Source: Argopecten irradians
Taxonomy: Eukaryota; Mollusca; Bivalvia; Pectinida; Pectinidae
Direction of reading: 5' to 3'
Length of the DNA stretch: 64,000 nucleotides
Assembly: GCF_041381155.1 (NCBI RefSeq)
Contig: NC_091143.1
Location: forward strand, 27,150,331-27,214,330
Part shown: in pieces, positions 60,140 through 64,000 of the stretch
Numbering within the stretch: position 1 is the stretch's first letter
Layout of the letters: each line of letters opens with the position of its first letter
Notes under the pieces: generated by a model
The model's database searches: none
Told to the model about the DNA's origin: nothing
Seen by the model: only the letters and a program-made list of their open reading frames with translations
Position numbers and translations under genes: made by a program

Positions 60140-60762
60140 CAGCAGTTATATGTACAGTACATACATTGTACACGTAATACGGGTCTTAAATATTAACCAC
60201 TTTATTTATAGATTACTTCATGCCTAAATTTAGAGAGATAAAGAAAATGCTGACAATGCACTGTATTTGAGACAATATAAATTTATCAGACAGTTGCTAG
60301 GTATTGTGGGCGATCAATTTTCTAACTTAGTTACCTTGCAGTGGGTGTATAAGAAGTCGGCAATATCAACACATTGTTTGCAAAGAACATAAGAAGTAAT
60401 CATTGACCCTTACCTAAAGGAACCTAATTCAACAGTCAAATTGAGCTGAAAACGTCTGCATTAGTTGTTTTCACCTGAGCTGTCACTATCATGTGCAATG
60501 TCCACCGGATGTTTATATCGATACACTAATTTTAGAATATTTATTAATTATTCCGTTTTCCGGAACATGACAAGGAACTTCTACTGAAGCATAAACTCTT
60601 GGCTATTAGTTAACTTTATTAAAAGTTGATTTAAATAAACAAGTTTCAAAATACAAGTGACAAATAAAATATATAAAAGCCATGCCAAAGGTTAGTTACA
60701 AACAGAATACATTGTAGTATAGGATGGTAGCTCTCCATGTACATGTGTACATACATTTTGCA

Positions 60763-60773
60763 ACCCCCCCCCC
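60763..60773 (+). repeat. Poly-C run
   Basis: Eleven consecutive C residues, unusual in this AT-rich window and a likely site of length polymorphism or sequencing error. Confidence 0.7.
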
Positions 60774-61039
60774 CTTCCTTTTCTTAGTGCAGTGTTTTTC
60801 CACACAATTCAACCAAATTGAGTGTTTGAAAGTTATTTGTCTACTTTAGAACTGCGTATATATTTCCAGATTCCATATTCTATATTTCTGGTACAACGTC
60901 GAGTCAAATTTAGTAAAATTCGGCGCAAGTTCAACCAACCGAATTTCATTATTAGAAACATTGACATATTTGATGTTATTGTTGGTCCTTTTGCCAATAT
61001 ATGGCTTGAAACATAATGCATTCATCAGGATAAGCTTAA

Positions 61040-61439
61040 AGGGCCACTACCTTTCCGAAACGGCTTTTAATTTTTAAAATAGGAATGTAAAACGAGATCG
61101 ATAATTTGGTAGAGTCGCAGAAGTTATTAACTATACGTTTACTAGCACACTTATCATCACCTTCAGAACTGTTTCATTAGAATAAATAAAATGTTAATTT
61201 TCATAACGCGGGTCGTTTTATGTTTCCCGCCGTCGTCCTAAATGCCGCGCGGTAGTTGACTATCACTGCGCCAGACGACAAAACAGCGAAAGAATCTCCA
61301 CTGTTATCGTACATTATACAGGAAATCTTGCATATGTTTGGTGTTGTAACCTCATCTTAAGCCATCGACATATATTTTCTTTTGTTATTAATGTTTTTAA
61401 GAAACCTTTTAAATTTTGCTCCGGAAAGGTAGTGGGCCT
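61040..61439. mobile_element. 400-bp MITE with TTAA target duplication
   Basis: Left terminus AGGGCCACTACCTTTCCGAA; right terminus reverse-complemented AGGCCCACTACCTTTCCGGA, 18 of 20 identical. TTAA flanks both sides (61036-61039 and 61440-61443). The interior is non-coding, partly GC-rich (CCCGCCGTCGTCC). TTAA duplications are typical of piggyBac and Kolobok transposons, and an AGGG start suits Kolobok-like elements; the autonomous partner is unknown. Confidence 0.82.
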
Positions 61440-61443
61440 TTAA

Positions 61444-62600
61444 TAAAATCTAATGATACATTCTGTAACTGTATAGCAATACTGTATTTGCTGTATAGCC
61501 ACCCCAAATTAATATCAGCAACCTTCGTATTAGCAAAACTCACGTTAAAATCTTCAAAATGCAATGTTTTAGCTAGAACTTACTTTATCTTTATTTGTAA
61601 AACGGTCGCTAAAGTTTTATTAGCCATATTACCTATTGAAAAGCTGGGTTCTGGTTACGTCATGATCAGTTACCACCTTGACCAAACAGTAGAATATGCG
61701 GCGTTTGTTCATCCATATAAGGCCCGGTCCCACTGGCGTTTAGGAAGATTTGCGAATGCATTGCGCACAAAATTGGCTGACATTCGCTTAACATACGCAA
61801 TATTCGTAAATTGTGCTTGTATCTGTCGCCCAACATCCACACAGGTCAGGAATTATCCGCATTGGCGTGTTTATCCGTTCCCAGGATTTTTATATCCTCA
61901 TAGCTTACATGCTTATGATATGCGCTGTACATGTATATCCGCTGTTATTCGTTGATGTATCCGGAAACTGACAGGGTTTTGATGCTTTTATAGCAAAACT
62001 GGACCAGAAATCAAAACGAATATATAGCGTACCTATCACGATTTGATTGATATCACGTTTTCATAACGCGGGTCGTTTAAAGTAGTTTGTTGCGAATGCA
62101 CTATTAGTTCAGCATTTGTGTATTAAGTCTGCTTTGCATTTGAATTGAGAATAATTTGCAGCAATTAATGTATAATATAGCAAACGTGTTGCATAAACAA
62201 TAGAGTTCGTCAAACTCCTGTGCGTAAACCAACACTACTGTATGAATATGGCAGAACTTGACATATTCGTCTATTATTTCCAGTCTGTCGAGAAGTACAG
62301 ATGTAATAATCGGGTCCTCGGCCATGATACCAATGCAGCATAACAATGGTATCCAACAACATACCAATCAACTTGTTCAAGTCATGAAATTGTTTCAAAG
62401 ACAGAGAAAATGTCTGCTAAAACAGACTGGACCTTCTTTTTATCTGAGAGGAGGTAGGATGAAAGTTGTAGCTTGCTCATCTGTGTTTCAGTCGTGTTGT
62501 TGTGAAAGGCGATACCGAAAGGCCCGAGCGCGCTTCTTTTACCACCGCAATCCATATGCTCAACACAAAAAGTTTTGTTTGAATAATATCTAACAAATGT
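61444..62600. other. GC-richer unassigned DNA
   Basis: The 179-codon plus-strand frame 61416-61955 begins in the MITE end and has no recognised domain. From about 61720 the text GGCCCGGTCCCACTGGCGTT is a distinctive start that looks like the edge of another repeat, and CATAACGCGGGTCGTTT occurs both at 61204 (in the MITE) and at 62060. No matching far end was found. Confidence 0.35.
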
Positions 62601-62609
62601 CATTTTTGA

Positions 62610-63029
62610 TCAGGTCTTACCCTCTGCCGCCATTGTGGTACCATTCCGTGTCAAGTGAAGAGAAGGTCTCTGTGGAAACCCTCCGAGTCCAGAAAAAGGG
62701 ACAAAGCCAACTTCGAGGAGCGTTCAAAAGCAATGAGGTTATTCCACTATGGCCTGGAGCTGTCCGTGGTCCTGACCAAAGAACTGCCCCGAGATGACCA
62801 CTACTGTCAAAGAAAATTCGTGACAAATTTGAGGAGAAGCACATGGACCTCTCTGTATCCAGCGCAAAATAAACAACATGTTTCCTGTTCCTCGCTAAAT
62901 TGTGATGATGACGAAGAGGAGAATGAGAAGGAGGTAGTAGATTATGATGAAGAGGAGGACGACGAGGAAGAGGAGGATGAAAGGAGGTCATACAAAGTAG
63001 TGATGAGGATGTCTTTAAGAAAAGGATGA
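62610..63029 (+). CDS. Possible exon fragment with acidic tail, unrecognised
   Basis: After an acceptor-like TTTTTGATCAG an open frame reads LTLCRHCGTIPCQ, then a basic stretch (KRRSLWKPSESRKRDK), then a Glu/Asp run (about 62905-62985) and ends at 63029. Base composition is closer to coding than its surroundings. The Cys pattern CxxC...C hints at a zinc site but is too short to name. It may equally be a pseudogene piece or chance. Confidence 0.25.
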   Translation, partial: SGLTLCRHCGTIPCQVKRRSLWKPSESRKRDKANFEERSKAMRLFHYGLELSVVLTKELPRDDHYCQRKFVTNLRRSTWTSLYPAQNKQHVSCSSLNCDDDEEENEKEVVDYDEEEDDEEEEDERRSYKVVMRMSLRKG

Positions 63030-63180
63030 TTGTGATGATGATGATGATGTCGATGATGATGATAATTGCTGCTGCTGATGATGATGATCATGTAGTCATT
63101 ATGATAATGTACTTTATATGGATGATGATGATGATGATGATGATGATCATGATTATCATGATTGATGATGATGATCATGG
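63025..63180 (+). repeat. (GAT)n microsatellite cluster
   Basis: Interrupted GAT/ATG trinucleotide runs, purest at 63121-63147. Together with the GAGGA-rich stretch just upstream it makes a purine-rich tract of nearly 300 bp. Open frames across it on either strand are low-complexity. Confidence 0.85.
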
Positions 63181-63203
63181 TCATTAATATGATTTACTTT
63201 ATA

Positions 63204-64000
63204 GACAGACAGACAGACAGACAGATTCTTTATTTCCTCAATATTGAGATTACATGTCTTACATGAATGAAATGTTATAACATAAACTCGATTGAATCAA
63301 AGATAACATGGTGACTGGTGCATAGATTACATATTTTGTGATAAACAATGCAGCCATATTCAATACACACATAGTCAATTGGTCAGTTTAGCTGACATTT
63401 CAGATAAAGTGTCACTTTGTAAGAAGGAAATTTACTTCAGAGAGCATAAGCTCTACGTATCGGGCAACTCCGATGATGCAGCTTTCCCACTCGTCATTTT
63501 CTATTTCCATGCAAAGTCTACTACCAAGAAGAAACAAATATCGATCATCATCTTCGAGTAAGTCAAATTCCACATAGTCACTAACTTTTAACGTATTTAC
63601 AAAATGTTCTAACAATGCTTCCCTGAATTCGTATAAGGATGGACACTGTATAAGGAAGTGCTTAGCAATGTTATCCGTTTCTTTCCGACACAATTTACAA
63701 ATGACACTATTCGTTTCTGATCTGTATGAAAGTTTTTCCTAATTCCGCAATAGCCCATGTCTGTTTCGGAAAAGATTTGGGCCAATGTTCGGATGTATAC
63801 ATTTGTAATGCCTCAGTAGTACACTATGATCACATTCACGGCACCGTTTATTGAAATAATAATGTTCTGTAACGTTTTTAACGAAAGTCTTCCATTGTCT
63901 AGCACTACATTTCACCGATGATAGGACAAATTCGAGGAGAAACAAATGTATTTCAAATTTCAGCATTGTCTCTGCTATATCCTTTAATGAAGCTGGTATT
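63204..64000 (-). mobile_element. 3' end of a LINE (non-LTR retrotransposon), runs off the right edge
   Basis: On the minus strand the sequence encodes the tail of a LINE ORF2 with the C-terminal knuckle CKLC...H....C (C-x2-C-x9-H-x4-C, about 63645-63705), followed by HFLIQCPSLYEFREALLEHF and a stop at 63412. Upstream in the same frame 63966-63742 gives RCRECDHSVLLRHYKCIHPN. One in-frame TAG at 63739-63741 separates the two parts, so this copy is not intact. The 3' end has AATAAAG followed by (TCTG)n (63204-63225), a microsatellite tail as seen in CR1/L2-like LINEs. Clade uncertain; the reverse transcriptase lies beyond 64000. Confidence 0.75.

Larger units (their letters stand above)
59281..60471 (+). 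repeat. Tandem duplication of about 485 bp, period 701 bp
   Basis: 59281-59764 recurs at 59982-60471 with only scattered differences (for example ACAGTGCACTG/ACAATGCACTG and an insertion of CTTA near 60322). With the intervening 41-bp array the true period is 701 bp. High identity means a recent event. Each copy contains a palindrome. Confidence 0.92.

Noticed and set aside
61416-61955. 179-codon plus-strand frame as a gene
   Set aside because: Begins within the MITE end, has no recognisable domain, and crosses what looks like another repeat boundary.
62942-63184. His/Ser-rich minus-strand frame
   Set aside because: Low-complexity translation of the GAT microsatellite.

Overview
The window is metazoan nuclear DNA: AT-rich, with short exons, long introns and many short dispersed repeats. 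Protein similarity, pearl-type tandem-core elements and a characteristic tRNA-derived SINE point to a mollusc, most likely a bivalve. All gene calls come from reading the sequence and from remembered family sequences; no database was searched.

Layout. (1) About 2.4-9.9 kb, plus strand: the 3' seven exons of a Homer postsynaptic scaffold gene (second half of the EVH1 domain, linker, C-terminal coiled coil); its 5' exons lie left of the window. (2) About 16.1-18.8 kb, minus strand: TRMO, the tRNA N6-methyltransferase, three exons seen, 5' end unresolved, with an in-frame 57-bp tandem duplication in its most conserved motif. (3) About 30.3-52.2 kb, plus strand: a CCDC87-type sperm/axoneme-associated coiled-coil gene, 27 exons whose phases all agree; one exon end and its 5' splice site have been amplified into a 55-bp minisatellite with about 32 donor copies. 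(4) 56.8-57.9 kb, minus strand: an archaemetzincin (AMZ1/AMZ2-type) zinc metalloprotease. Homer and TRMO converge, TRMO and CCDC87 diverge, and CCDC87 and AMZ converge. The four genes are functionally unrelated; there is no operon.

Mobile and repeated DNA fills most of the rest: three copies of a pearl-like element with about 154-bp core units, an ACGG microsatellite and a hairpin-CTAA end; a second family with about 140-bp core units; four or five tRNA-derived SINEs; a 400-bp MITE with TTAA target duplications; two smaller inverted-repeat elements; a 3.2-kb segment bounded by about 350-bp inverted repeats; several minisatellites; a 701-bp-period tandem duplication with a palindrome; and the 3' end of a LINE running off the right edge.

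I found no wholly new multi-gene system. The most unusual signals are the splice-donor minisatellite in CCDC87, the duplicated TRMO motif, a 139-codon symmetric exon inserted in CCDC87, and a possible 27-nt microexon in Homer.
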